Assembly (NCBI GenBank): GCA_900472295.1
Contig: UCIA01000019.1
Location: 35,424 to 99,423 of the forward strand
DNA: 64,000 bases
From: Hyphomicrobiales bacterium
GTDB lineage: Bacteria; Pseudomonadota; Alphaproteobacteria; Rhizobiales; Rhizobiaceae
Direction: 5' to 3'
Made by a program: the position numbers and the translations under genes. Positions 43,810 through 52,648 of this stretch are shown here, in pieces (positions within the stretch are counted from its first letter, which is position 1; each line of letters starts with the position of its first letter). The notes under the pieces are model-generated. The model did no database searches, was not told where the DNA came from, and saw only the letters and a list, made by a program, of their open reading frames with translations.

Positions 43810-44715
43810 CTACGAAAAGTAGAACTTCTCGGCCGGGATCATTTTCGGCGGTGTTTCGCCGAGCGCCTCGAACACCGAGATCTCGCAGACGCGACACAGA
43901 CCGTCGAGCGCCAGATCATTGGCTTCGGTTCCGAACGGATCTTCGAGTTCCTCCGACAGCGCGTCGAGCCCGAAGAAGGTATAGGCGATCAGCGCCGTGA
44001 ACAGCGGCGTCGCCCAGCTGGCGGCCGAGGCCAGCCCGAATGGCAACAGCAGGCAGAAGATGTAGGCGGTGCGCTGCAGAAGCAGCGTATAGGCGAAAGG
44101 CAGTGGCGTTCCCATGATGCGCTCGCAGCCGGCCTGCGCGGCGGCGATTTCCGACAGCCGCTCGTCGAGGATGCGGTAGCCGATCGTGTCGATGGCGCCG
44201 GCCTTGCGCAGTGCGGCGATACGCTGGCCCATCCGGCGCACCATGGCGTCGGGCGCATTGGCCGCCCGGGCGGCAGCTTCGACCTCGTCGCCGATGAAGG
44301 CACGGGCCTCGGTCGTGGCATCGACACGTCTCAGCAGGCCGCGCAAGAAGTGACAGAAGGCGATCGCCTCCATCAACAGGCCGCGCAGTTCGCTGCGGTC
44401 GTCGATCAGCCCGGTCGAGGCGCGCGCCAGGTTGCGGATGTCGAAGACGAGCTGGCCCCACAGCTTGCGCGCCTCCCACCAGCGGTCATAGGCGGCGTTG
44501 TTGCGAAAGCCGAGATAGATCGACAGCGCCACGCCGAGCAGGGCGAAGGGCGCCGTGCCGGCATTGCCGAAGTCGAGCTTCAACGCCCTGACCGTCAGCA
44601 GCACCAGCGCGCCATAGAGGCCGAAGCCAAAAATCTGCGGCAGGATACGTGGCACCACGGAGCCGCGCATGATGAAGAACAGATGCAGGAATCCCGGGCG
44701 CGGCCGAACGATCAT
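43810..44715 (-). CDS. Bestrophin-type anion channel (YneE family)
   Basis: A 301-residue membrane protein of the bestrophin/UPF0187 family, pentameric anion (sometimes cation) channels of the inner membrane. Landmarks are the N-terminal IVRPRPGFLHLFFIMRGSVVPRILPQI, the SIYLGFRNNAAYDRWWEARKLWGQLVFDIRNLAR signature, and GTPLPFAYTLLLQRTAYIFCLLLPFGLA, where the pore helix lies, then GLDALSEELEDPFGTEANDLALD with the conserved acidic cluster. AGAGGG precedes the ATG at 44715. A single gene. Confidence 0.92.
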   Translation of the reverse strand: MIVRPRPGFLHLFFIMRGSVVPRILPQIFGFGLYGALVLLTVRALKLDFGNAGTAPFALLGVALSIYLGFRNNAAYDRWWEARKLWGQLVFDIRNLARASTGLIDDRSELRGLLMEAIAFCHFLRGLLRRVDATTEARAFIGDEVEAAARAANAPDAMVRRMGQRIAALRKAGAIDTIGYRILDERLSEIAAAQAGCERIMGTPLPFAYTLLLQRTAYIFCLLLPFGLASAASWATPLFTALIAYTFFGLDALSEELEDPFGTEANDLALDGLCRVCEISVFEALGETPPKMIPAEKFYFS

Positions 44716-44910
44716 CTAAAACCCTCTGGCGGACCGGCGATGGTCCTGACGCTGTCTATTGTGCGCCGAGCCGGACGTGCAAGCTCAGCCGCCGACGACA
44801 TGGCGATGTCGTCCGCGCGAAGACTATCGGCGTGCGTTCAGCACGGATATTGAGATGAAGCGCAGCCACGACTGCAAACCCCCATGCAGCATCAGTCGAA
44901 GGGACAGGCA

Positions 44911-45318
44911 ATGACGGGCGAGACCGACCTCAAAAAGCTGCTGGCGACGATGACGCCCGAACTGCTTCCCGGCGTGCATGTCTTCGTCACCTTGCCACCC
45001 GGCAAGCCCGTTCCCGAGACCCTCGAGCCGGTGATGCAGTTTGGCGAGCGAGAGGGCACGACACTGATCGTGCTCGAGGACGAGGCTAGGACCGCCGGCC
45101 TGGTAGGCGTATTCCCCAGCCGCATGATCACGCTGAACATCCATTCGTCGCTTGAAGCCGTCGGCTTCCTCGCCGCCATCACCACGCGGCTTGCCACCGC
45201 CGGCATGGGCGTCAACCCGGTCTCGGCTTTCTACCACGACCATCTGTTCGTGCCGGCGGACCGGGCAGAGGAAGCGATGGAGTTGTTGCGCCAGTTGGCC
45301 AGGGGCAGTGCCGGGTGA
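44911..45318 (+). CDS. ACT-domain protein (COG3603-like)
   Basis: A 135-residue protein made of two ACT-like units of the type found in small amino-acid-binding regulators: LPGVHVFVTLPPGKPVPETLEPVMQF...TLIVLEDEARTAGL and GVFPSRMITLNIHSSLEAVGFLAAITTRLATAGMGVNPVSAFYHDHLFVPADRAEEAMELLRQL. It has no catalytic domain and may act as a ligand-binding regulator. The ATG at 44911 follows GGGACAGG; an ATG nine codons upstream is possible. No operon partner. Confidence 0.85.
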   Translation: MTGETDLKKLLATMTPELLPGVHVFVTLPPGKPVPETLEPVMQFGEREGTTLIVLEDEARTAGLVGVFPSRMITLNIHSSLEAVGFLAAITTRLATAGMGVNPVSAFYHDHLFVPADRAEEAMELLRQLARGSAG

Positions 45319-45393
45319 GTGTCAGGCCCTGCGGACGCAGAGAATATCCGGCAGCTGGAACACCCCTCAACCGTCTCGGCGCTGCGCGCCGTT

Positions 45394-45427
45394 CCACCTT
45401 CCCCCACAAGGGGGGAAGGAAGAGGCA
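45394..45427. repeat. CCTTCCCCC palindrome in the ACT-asd gap
   Basis: CCTTCCCCCACAAGGGGGGAAGG is a hairpin of the same sort as 58502-58530. It is preceded by GCGCTGCGCGCCG and followed by GC-rich palindromic sequence up to the asd stop. Confidence 0.6.
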
Positions 45428-45529
45428 TCCCGGCCAAAGGCCGAGCCCGCGACTGCGGGCCGCCGGTCGTCCGGCGCCCCCGCGGAGGGCCCGCCGCGGT
45501 AGCGGCGATACGGCCCGTGAGCGATAAAC

Positions 45530-46564
45530 CTATGCCGCCTTCTTCTTCGGCTGGATCAGGCCGCGCTCGACCAGCAGCTCGGCGATCTGCACCGCGTTGA
45601 GCGCCGCGCCCTTGCGCAGATTGTCGGAGACGATCCACATCGACAGGCCGTTGTCGATGGTCGAGTCCTCGCGGATGCGCGAGATGAAGGTGGCATCTTC
45701 GCCGGCCGATTCCAGCGGCGTGATGTAGCCGCCATCCTCGCGCTTGTCCAAGACCTGGCAGCCCGGCGCTTCGCGCAGGATGTCGCGCGCCTCGTCGGCG
45801 GTGATCGGCTTTTCGAACTCGATGTTGACCGCTTCCGAATGGCCGATGAACACCGGCACGCGCACGCAGGTCGCCGTCAACTTGATCTTGGGGTCGAGCA
45901 TCTTCTTGGTCTCGGCGACCATCTTCCACTCTTCCTTGGTCGAGCCGTCATCGAGGAAGACGTCGATATGCGGAATGACGTTGAAGGCGATGCGCTTGGT
46001 GAACTTCTTGACCTCGACGCCATCGGCGACGAACACCGCGCGGGTCTGCGTGAACAGTTCGTCCATGCCTTCCTTGCCGGCGCCCGATACCGACTGATAG
46101 GTGGCGACGACGATGCGCTTGATGGTGGCGAAGTCATGCAGCGGCTTCAGCGCCACGACCAGCTGCGCCGTCGAGCAGTTCGGGTTGGCGATGATGTTCT
46201 TGCGGGTAAACAGCGAGATCGCGTCCGGGTTCACTTCCGGCACGATCAGCGGCACGTCCTGGTCGTAGCGGAAGGCCGAAGAATTATCGATGACGACGCA
46301 GCCCTGCTTGCCGATCTTGGGCGACCATTCCTTGGAGACATTGCCGCCGGCCGACATGATGCAGATGTCGGTGTCGGAAAAATCATACTGGTCGAGCGTC
46401 TTGACCTTCAGCGTACGGTCGCCGAACGACACTTCGGTGCCCTGGCTACGCCGCGAGGCCAACGCCACCACTTCGCTTACCGGAAAGCCGCGCTCTTCCA
46501 GAATATTGAGCATTTCGCGACCCACATTGCCCGTGGCGCCGACTACCGCAACCTTGAAACTCAT
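45530..46564 (-). CDS. asd: Aspartate-semialdehyde dehydrogenase
   Basis: NADPH-dependent reduction of aspartyl-phosphate to aspartate semialdehyde, the branch point to lysine/diaminopimelate, threonine and methionine. The 344-residue protein has the Rossmann motif VAVVGATGNVGREML at the N-terminus, the active-site cysteine C130 in NPNCSTAQ, and the catalytic histidine region RVPVFIGHSEAVNIEFEK. AGGAGA precedes the ATG at 46564. A small terminator-like hairpin lies 38 nt upstream in the leader. The minus-strand order leuD, leuB, asd over 11 kb is a loose remnant of the leu-asd cluster common in Rhizobiales. Confidence 0.97.
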   Translation of the reverse strand: MSFKVAVVGATGNVGREMLNILEERGFPVSEVVALASRRSQGTEVSFGDRTLKVKTLDQYDFSDTDICIMSAGGNVSKEWSPKIGKQGCVVIDNSSAFRYDQDVPLIVPEVNPDAISLFTRKNIIANPNCSTAQLVVALKPLHDFATIKRIVVATYQSVSGAGKEGMDELFTQTRAVFVADGVEVKKFTKRIAFNVIPHIDVFLDDGSTKEEWKMVAETKKMLDPKIKLTATCVRVPVFIGHSEAVNIEFEKPITADEARDILREAPGCQVLDKREDGGYITPLESAGEDATFISRIREDSTIDNGLSMWIVSDNLRKGAALNAVQIAELLVERGLIQPKKKAA

Positions 46565-46984
46565 AAAGATCTCCTGTCCCTCTCCGCTTGGTTGTTTGGA
46601 GAAAACCCGCCGGCCAATGCGGGTTCCGTCCCCCGGGCCGGACCCGGGAGAGGGTGGTTAGGCCAAGGGAATCACACCGTTTTGGTGGTGGTTTTGGCCA
46701 TAGTTTTGCTGGAACGGTAAGACGCGCCAACGCGCCCGGCCCCATGATTGCGGCCAGGGAAGTCGAAGGCAAGAAGAGCCATCAAAAGGCCGCGCATCGA
46801 AAATGATCCCGTTCAGTGGCGGCTTTTACGCGGTTTGCGGCAGGAGTCAATTGCGATGCGGCCCCGCTCACTCTGTACAATGGCGGCCGCAACAAGTACG
46901 AACGCGCGAAATACCCATTGGCTGGCGTTGCGCCAGCCCGGCATGTGCTGCCCGATAAGCAGCCCCGAATTCCGAAAGAAGAAG
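46565..46984. other. Divergent region between asd and the DEAD-box helicase
   Basis: 420 bp without a gene. On the asd side: GCGGGTT hairpin (46604-46625) and CCCGGGCCGGACCCGGG (about 46631). On the helicase side: GGCTGGCGTTGCGCCAGCC (46919-46937), a perfect 8-bp stem about 48 nt before the helicase ATG, perhaps a leader hairpin. No clear -35/-10 pair could be chosen. Confidence 0.45.
46602..46625 (-). promoter_or_regulatory. Terminator-like hairpin in the asd leader
   Basis: On the minus strand AACCCGC-ATTGGCCG-GCGGGTT is followed by TTCTCC, a short hairpin with a weak U run 38 nt upstream of the asd start. It could be an attenuator or a palindromic repeat remnant. Confidence 0.35.
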
Positions 46985-48823
46985 ATGTCCAACTTCGAAG
47001 CTATTGTTCCTGCGCTGGCAGAGGCGCTGGAAAAACGCGGCTATACCGAGCTGACGCCGGTGCAGAAGGCCGTGCTGGAACTCGGCGAGGCCGACGCGCT
47101 GGTGTCGGCTCAGACCGGCTCCGGCAAGACCGTCGCCTTCGGCCTCGCGCTGGCGCCGACCCTTCTTGGAAGCGCCGAGCGTTTTGACCAGGCTGGCGCA
47201 CCGCTGGCGCTGGCCGTGGCGCCGACGCGAGAGCTCGCTCTGCAGGTGATGCGCGAATTGCAGTGGCTCTACGCGCCGACCGGCGCCACCGTCGCTTCCT
47301 GTGTCGGCGGCATGGACATGCGCTCGGAACGGCGCGTGCTGGAGCGCGGCGCCCATATCGTCGTCGGCACGCCCGGCCGGCTGCGCGACCACATCACCCG
47401 CAACTCGCTCGACATGTCGGCGCTGAGGGCCGTGGTGCTGGACGAAGCCGACGAGATGCTCGATCTCGGCTTTCGCGAGGACCTTGAATTCATCCTTGAC
47501 GCCGCACCCACCCAGCGCCGCACGCTGATGTTTTCGGCCACCGTGCCGCGCTCGATCGCCACGCTTGCGCAAGGCTATCAGCGCGATGCCGTGCGCATAT
47601 CGGCCGGCGGCGAGGAAAAGCAGCATCTCGACATCGAATACCGGGCGTTGAATGTCGCCTACCCCGACCGCGAGAACGCCATCATCAATGTGCTGCGTTT
47701 CTATGAGGCCAAGAACGCGCTGGTGTTCTGCAACACCCGCGCCGCCGTCAACCATCTGACGGCACGCTTCAACAACCGCAACTTTTCGGTCGTGGCGCTG
47801 TCTGGCGAGCTCAGCCAGAACGAACGCACCCACGCGCTGCAGGCAATGCGCGACGGCCGTGCGAAAGTCTGCATCGCAACGGACGTCGCTGCGCGCGGCA
47901 TCGACCTGCCCAATCTTGAACTGGTCATCCACGCCGACCTGCCGACCAACCCCGAAACGCTGCTGCACCGCAGCGGCCGCACCGGGCGCGCCGGGCGCAA
48001 GGGCGTCAGCGCGCTGATCGTGCCCAACGGTGCCCGCAAGCGTACCGAGCGTCTGCTGCAGAATGCCGGGCTGAAGGCGACATGGGCGAGCCCACCCTCG
48101 GCCGACGATGTGATCAAGCGCGACGACGAGCGCATCCTTGCCGATCCGGCCTTCGACGAGCCGGTGGCCGAGGACGAGCGCGGCTTCATCGATGCGCTTC
48201 TGGCCAAGCACGGCGCCGAACAAGTAGCCGCTGCCTTCGTGCGCCAATGCCGCGCCAGCCGCTCGGCGCCCGAGGAACTGACGGAGGTCGCGGCCTTCAC
48301 GCCGTCGCGTGACAGACCGGCGGGTGAAAAGTATGAGCGCCGCGACGAGGCGCCCAGCCGCCGCGACGATTTCGGCGACAGCGTCTGGTTCTCGCTGTCG
48401 ATCGGGCGCAAGCAGAATGCCGAACCGCGCTGGCTGATCCCGATGCTGTGCCGCACCGGCAACATCTCCAAGCGCGAGATCGGCTCCATCAAGATGCAGC
48501 AGGACGAAACCTACGTTCAGATCGCGGCCGACTGGGCCGACCGCTTCGTCGCCGCCATCGGTCCCGACAAGAAGTTGCAGGGCAACATCGTCGTGAAGCG
48601 GCTGGACGGCACGCCTGACCTGTCGCGCGCCGGCTACCAGGCACCCAAGCCGGACAAGAAGCCGCATCGCGGCAAGCGCCCGTTCGAGGCGCCGCAAAGT
48701 GCGCACAAGCCGAAATTCGAGAAGCGCGACCGCCCCGCCGATGCAAAGCCGTGGGCTGCGAAGCCGAAGTTCGACAAGGCTGGACCGCCGAAGACCAAGA
48801 AGCCGAAGAAGCGGCCGAGCTAA
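46985..48823 (+). CDS. DEAD-box RNA helicase with DbpA-like C-terminal domain
   Basis: A 612-residue ATP-dependent RNA helicase. The core motifs run in order: Q motif ELTPVQKAV, motif I AQTGSGKT, Ia PTRELALQV, Ib TPGRL, II LDEAD, III SAT, and IV-VI (VFCNTRAAVNHL, TDVAARGIDLP, HRSGRTGRAGRKG). The C-terminus (VWFSLSIGRKQNAEPRWLIPMLCRTGNISKREIGSIKM) resembles the DbpA/CsdA RNA-binding domain, followed by a Lys/Pro-rich basic tail. It probably acts in ribosome assembly or cold-linked RNA remodelling. The ATG at 46985 gives MSNFEAIVPALAEAL; the ribosome-binding site is weak. Confidence 0.94.
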   Translation: MSNFEAIVPALAEALEKRGYTELTPVQKAVLELGEADALVSAQTGSGKTVAFGLALAPTLLGSAERFDQAGAPLALAVAPTRELALQVMRELQWLYAPTGATVASCVGGMDMRSERRVLERGAHIVVGTPGRLRDHITRNSLDMSALRAVVLDEADEMLDLGFREDLEFILDAAPTQRRTLMFSATVPRSIATLAQGYQRDAVRISAGGEEKQHLDIEYRALNVAYPDRENAIINVLRFYEAKNALVFCNTRAAVNHLTARFNNRNFSVVALSGELSQNERTHALQAMRDGRAKVCIATDVAARGIDLPNLELVIHADLPTNPETLLHRSGRTGRAGRKGVSALIVPNGARKRTERLLQNAGLKATWASPPSADDVIKRDDERILADPAFDEPVAEDERGFIDALLAKHGAEQVAAAFVRQCRASRSAPEELTEVAAFTPSRDRPAGEKYERRDEAPSRRDDFGDSVWFSLSIGRKQNAEPRWLIPMLCRTGNISKREIGSIKMQQDETYVQIAADWADRFVAAIGPDKKLQGNIVVKRLDGTPDLSRAGYQAPKPDKKPHRGKRPFEAPQSAHKPKFEKRDRPADAKPWAAKPKFDKAGPPKTKKPKKRPS

Positions 48824-48850
48824 CGTTTTTCTCAGCAAAGGCTAGCGCTG

Positions 48851-49020
48851 CCCCTCATTGCCCTGCCGGGCATTTCTCCCCGTATAGTGACGGGGAGAAA
48901 GGGGCCTGCACCGCCCGTCGGCGCTATTCCTGCAACGCTGGAGATTGGCGAAATCATCGATGAGAGCGCCCCTCTCCCCGTCCCTATACGGGGAGAGGAT
49001 GCCGGCAGGCAGGTGAGGGG
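48851..49020. repeat. Palindromic element, same family as 11072-11228 and 63841-64000
   Basis: Ends CCCCTCATTGCCCTGCCGGG and GCCGGCAGGCAGGTGAGGGG are inverted, with inner TTCTCCCCGTATA and TATACGGGGAGA arms and the core CAACGCTGGAGATTGGCGAA. About 170 bp. It fills the gap between convergent helicase and glycosyltransferase genes. Confidence 0.85.
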
Positions 49021-49109
49021 CGGCGCAACCGTTGGATAGGCAATACGCGGCAATTCAGATCCGCACCCGTTGCTCTCTGTTCACCCCTCGGCCGCCTGGT
49101 CCGGTTCGG

Positions 49110-50549
49110 TCAGGCGCCTGAAACCCGCGACACCGACGCCTTGAGACCTGCCTTGATGGCAGCCCAGCTTGCCGCGGCAGGCGTCGGCCGATGCCGTTGC
49201 GCGATGCGATCCACCAGCGAGGAGCGCCATGCATCGTCCTGCGCCATCCTGCGGATCGCCGCATACCAGCCTTGCTGATCTTGCGAATCGATCGCCGGCA
49301 TGAGGCCGCCGCTCGCCTCGATCAGGGACGGTGTGGTCGAAACGATGACGGGAATACCGAAATCGAGACATTCCGAAGCTGCGTAGCCCCAGCCCTCGAT
49401 ATGCGAAGGAAAGACGCCGAAGGAAGCGCTGCGATAGTATCGGATGAGCTCCTCATCGCTGATCGAACCGGTGAAAATGATGTGCTCGAGCAGCTCGGGG
49501 TGAGCCTTGAGAAAGGCGCGCAACGGCTCGACCATCCAGCCCCAATGCCCCACGCAGACCAGCTTCGGCAGGCTGACGCCCTCTTCCAGCGCTTGCTGCC
49601 AGATCCGCGCCAGCATGATGTGGTTCTTGCGCACTTCAATGGTTGAACAATAGAGAACGAACGGGTCAGCACCCTCGATGCGCGAGGTCATGTTCATGCG
49701 GGAGGCGGTCTCGTGGAGCAGGGACGGCATCGGAAAACGATGCACCGCAGGCGGGCGGATGCCGGCATGACGCATATGATCGGTCAGCGTGATGCTGACC
49801 GCGTCGGACGTACAGAACGCCGTCGCTCCCGAGCGCACAAGCCGCTCGAGATGCATCGCGAAGCCCGTCTCGATCGGGCCTGAGCCGACCAGATCGGGGC
49901 GCAGTGCCGGGATAATATCGTGGCAGAGGAAGGCGATGCCGCCGGCGTCACCGGAGACGGCGGACCTGTCCACGCGCGTGAGGATGGAGTGGGAGATCAG
50001 CAGAATGCCGGGCTCGTTCTCGCCAGGTTTGTGCGAGGCGTCCCGATGCGGGCCAAGCCAACCGCGCGCCCGCCGGTACAGGCGATAGGCGCGGATCAGC
50101 AGCCTCACCGCCAGGAAACCCGGCCCATGACTGCCATTGGTCACCGTGCTGGCAAGGTGGCGGTCGGCATCGCGCTTTGCCCACGGACGTTGCCTCACCG
50201 CCGCGAAGGCCTGCGCCAGCGCCGCGGCTGCCCCCGGCCATCGTTTGACACGGAAAGGTGCGATCTCGCCTTCCGCCAACGTCCCCTGCTCGAACGGGAC
50301 AAGGGCCTCGAACCGGCCCTCTCCCGGTCTGAACGCCACCACTTCCACGCAAGGGTCGGGATCGGCCAACGCCGCGTTGACGAGAAAATTCTCGATGCGG
50401 GCAATGCCTGCCAAGCCCTTCTCGGGCAACAACCCGGTCGCATCGATGGACAGTCTCGGAGGCTTTGCGGCCTCTCCATCTTTCGTCACAAAATCGGCGT
50501 TCGAACTCTCGACTGTCATTGTCTGCTTTGACGAAGATGCTTGCACCAT
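49110..50549 (-). CDS. Glycosyltransferase family 1/4 protein
   Basis: A 479-residue glycosyltransferase with a variable N-terminal half (GLLPEKGLAGIARIENFLVNAALADPDPCVEVVAF) and a GT-B C-terminal donor domain: FVLYCSTIEVRKNHIMLARIW, HIIFTGSISDEELIRYYRSASFGVFPSHIEGWGYAASECLDFGIPVIVSTTPSLIEASGG, where E-x7-E is EGWGYAASE. It looks like transferases of surface polysaccharide synthesis. The ATG at 50549 is the longest reasonable start; ATG 50519 is an alternative. It stands alone, with no other polysaccharide genes adjacent, which is unusual. Acceptor unknown. Confidence 0.88.
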   Translation of the reverse strand: MVQASSSKQTMTVESSNADFVTKDGEAAKPPRLSIDATGLLPEKGLAGIARIENFLVNAALADPDPCVEVVAFRPGEGRFEALVPFEQGTLAEGEIAPFRVKRWPGAAAALAQAFAAVRQRPWAKRDADRHLASTVTNGSHGPGFLAVRLLIRAYRLYRRARGWLGPHRDASHKPGENEPGILLISHSILTRVDRSAVSGDAGGIAFLCHDIIPALRPDLVGSGPIETGFAMHLERLVRSGATAFCTSDAVSITLTDHMRHAGIRPPAVHRFPMPSLLHETASRMNMTSRIEGADPFVLYCSTIEVRKNHIMLARIWQQALEEGVSLPKLVCVGHWGWMVEPLRAFLKAHPELLEHIIFTGSISDEELIRYYRSASFGVFPSHIEGWGYAASECLDFGIPVIVSTTPSLIEASGGLMPAIDSQDQQGWYAAIRRMAQDDAWRSSLVDRIAQRHRPTPAAASWAAIKAGLKASVSRVSGA

Positions 50550-50669
50550 ATCTTATGCTCGATTTGCGGCGACGACGGTAGCCACGTTGTGCGACATGGC
50601 CTTGCCCACCGGTTTGGCCCTGTGCCACACCTTGGCCGGGGATGCCGGGAAGCAAAGAGAGGGTGGCAA

Positions 50670-51422
50670 ATGCGCGGCGAAGTTCTGCATTATGACGAGG
50701 CCCAGGGTTTTGGCTTCATCACCGGAGCGGATGGCAACCGCTACACCTTCGCGCGCGAGAATCTGCGCCGCGGTGCGGTGGTTGCCAAGGGCGCGGTGGT
50801 CGAATTCCTGGCCGCGAGCGGCCAGGCGCGCGACGTTTTCGCGATCGGCGCCCAGGCTGCTGTACCTGCCAGCGCGCCGGCGGCAAGCGCGCCGCCCAAA
50901 CCCGCCACCGCTGCTCCAGCAGCAAGTGCTGCGCCGCCCAAAGCCGCTTCAGCCGCGCCACAGCATTTCGGCCGCCTGGCCGAGGACGGCGCGGTTCACG
51001 ATGACGGACTGCCGGGTTATTTCTGGCGCGGCGTGACGCGCAACTACATCAACTTCGCCGAGCGCGCCCGCCGCAAGGAATTCTGGGGCTACTGCCTGTT
51101 CTGGACCGTCAGCTTCATCCTGATCGGCCTTGCCGGAGCTTGGGCCGATCAGACGATGGGCAATTTCGATGGCGGCGGCTGGCCGATCGTGATGGTCGGC
51201 GTCTGGGGGCTGTTTTGGCTGGCGACGTTCCTGCCATGGGTCGGGCTCGTCGTGCGCCGCCTGCACGACATCGGCCTGACCGGCTGGCTGGCCATACCTT
51301 ACTTCGCGCTCTCCTTCATGTTTGCTCCGGCCACGTTCATCCTCGCGCTGATCCTTGGATTGATCCCGAGCCAGGGCCACGAAAACCAGTGGGGGCCGGT
51401 GCCGCAAGGGGTTGCCGTTTAG
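50670..51422 (+). CDS. DUF805 membrane protein with cold-shock-like N-terminus (copy 1)
   Basis: A 250-residue protein in three parts. Residues 1-55 (MRGEVLHYDEAQGFGFITGADGNRYTFARENLRRGAVVAKGAVVEF) look like a small OB-fold cold-shock-type domain, with G-F-G-F-I and Y-x-F matching the RNP1/RNP2-like surface. A long Ala/Pro linker follows (about 65-105). The DUF805 membrane domain then has NYINFAERARRKEFWGYCLFW, four helices and VVRRLHDIGLTGW, ending ENQWGPVPQGV. The coupling of a nucleic-acid-binding-like domain to a small membrane protein is notable. GAGGGTGG precedes the ATG at 50670. A tandem paralogue follows 69 bp downstream. Confidence 0.88.
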   Translation: MRGEVLHYDEAQGFGFITGADGNRYTFARENLRRGAVVAKGAVVEFLAASGQARDVFAIGAQAAVPASAPAASAPPKPATAAPAASAAPPKAASAAPQHFGRLAEDGAVHDDGLPGYFWRGVTRNYINFAERARRKEFWGYCLFWTVSFILIGLAGAWADQTMGNFDGGGWPIVMVGVWGLFWLATFLPWVGLVVRRLHDIGLTGWLAIPYFALSFMFAPATFILALILGLIPSQGHENQWGPVPQGVAV

Positions 51423-51491
51423 AGCATGTTCGGTGTTGAAACCGCCTGCAACCTTAGATAGCATGACCTGTGCGAGACAAGGGGGAGTCGC

Positions 51492-52139
51492 ATGCGCGGT
51501 ACGGTCTACCACTTCGACGAAGAGCATGACTATGGCTATATCAACGGCTTCGACGGCAAGCGCTATCTGTTTACACGCGCCGACCTTCGCCATGGCGCGC
51601 TCCTTGCCAGAGGCACTGCTGTCGCATTTGAGCCTGATGATGGCGCCGCGCACGACATAGCCGTATCGACCACATCGCCAGTAAGCGCGGAACGCCCGGC
51701 ACAATCCGGCCGTATGGTGGCGGATCAGCCCGCGCTGGGACTATGGGCCTATTTTCGACGCGCTCTGATTGCGGATTACGCCAATTTCAACGGACGTGCG
51801 CGCCGAAAGGAATTCTGGGCATTCCATTTCGGCTTGATCATCTTGCTCGTAGCGTTTTTCGGCTTCGGCGCTCTTCTCAATCTTGCGATAAGCGGTTTTG
51901 GAAATGGTCTCAGGACCTCAATCGGATTTCTTCCCGCTTTGCTTTTCGTGTTCGCAATATATGTGCCGCTCGTCGCGCTTTTCGTGCGTCGCCTGCACGA
52001 CATCGGCCTCAGCGGATGGTTCGCTTTGCTTTGCTTCGCCCCGGCTCTGAACGCCATCGCCTTCATCGCTCTCGGAGTGATCCCCTCTCACCTCGGCGAA
52101 AACCAATGGGGACAGGTGCCGCAAGGCGTCCGGGTTTAG
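51492..52139 (+). CDS. DUF805 membrane protein with cold-shock-like N-terminus (copy 2)
   Basis: A 215-residue paralogue of the preceding protein with the same order: OB-like N-terminus (MRGTVYHFDEEHDYGYINGFDGKRYLFTRADLRHGALLARGTAVAF), a shorter linker, and DUF805 (DYANFNGRARRKEFWAFHFG, FVRRLHDIGLSGWFALLCFA, ENQWGQVPQGV). Sequence divergence is high, so the duplication is old. GGGGGAG lies just before the ATG at 51492. The 3' end overlaps the convergent acetyltransferase gene by 4 bp. The two copies may form a hetero-oligomer or respond to different signals. Confidence 0.88.
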   Translation: MRGTVYHFDEEHDYGYINGFDGKRYLFTRADLRHGALLARGTAVAFEPDDGAAHDIAVSTTSPVSAERPAQSGRMVADQPALGLWAYFRRALIADYANFNGRARRKEFWAFHFGLIILLVAFFGFGALLNLAISGFGNGLRTSIGFLPALLFVFAIYVPLVALFVRRLHDIGLSGWFALLCFAPALNAIAFIALGVIPSHLGENQWGQVPQGVRV

Positions 52140-52648
52140 CCAATTCTTTTCAGCGCTTCGCCTGACAGCCTGAGGAACAGCTTCTGCCCGTGCCGTTCGG
52201 CGCCGAGCCGGTCGTAGAAGCGCAGTGCGCCCTCGTTCCAGTCCTCGGTGGTGAGATCGATGCGGCCGATGCCTTCCCTGAGGCAATGGCCGGCGAGAAA
52301 GCCGAGCAGCGCCCGGCCGGCGCCGGCGTTGCGGGCATCCTCGCGCACAAACAGGTCTTTCAGGAACATCAGCCGCTCGAGGTCGATGCCGGGATGCGCG
52401 ATCGCCACCGAGGCCAGCCCCGCAACCGCGCCATTGGCGAAGGCCAGCGCGAAATGCGGATAGGCCGGGCTTTCGTCGCCGAGCCATTTTCGGGCTGTGG
52501 CCGCCGCCCGGCTGTGATCGAGCGGCGCCTGCCGGTAATGCGCCGCCATCTCGCAGAGCACGGTGGCCAGCGCTTCGGCATCGTCTGTCGTCGCCCAGCG
52601 GACGTCGACCGCCACCGGATCAGCCAAGGAATTTGGCGATGATGGCAT
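52136..52648 (-). CDS. GNAT N-acetyltransferase
   Basis: A 170-residue acetyltransferase with the GNAT fold: [27 protein letters not shown] at the start, the acetyl-CoA loop [23 protein letters not shown], and [23 protein letters not shown] near the end. The substrate is unknown. The ATG at 52648 lies inside the last codons of leuB (29-bp overlap on the same strand), so it is cotranscribed with leuB. The coding start in leuB is supported by the N-terminal fold beginning right after it. Confidence 0.88.
   Translation of the reverse strand: MPSSPNSLADPVAVDVRWATTDDAEALATVLCEMAAHYRQAPLDHSRAAATARKWLGDESPAYPHFALAFANGAVAGLASVAIAHPGIDLERLMFLKDLFVREDARNAGAGRALLGFLAGHCLREGIGRIDLTTEDWNEGALRFYDRLGAERHGQKLFLRLSGEALKRIG

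Noticed and set aside
46868..48838. Open frame of 656 codons on the minus strand
   Set aside because: It is antisense to the DEAD-box helicase, whose motifs are complete. The frame is a codon-bias shadow.
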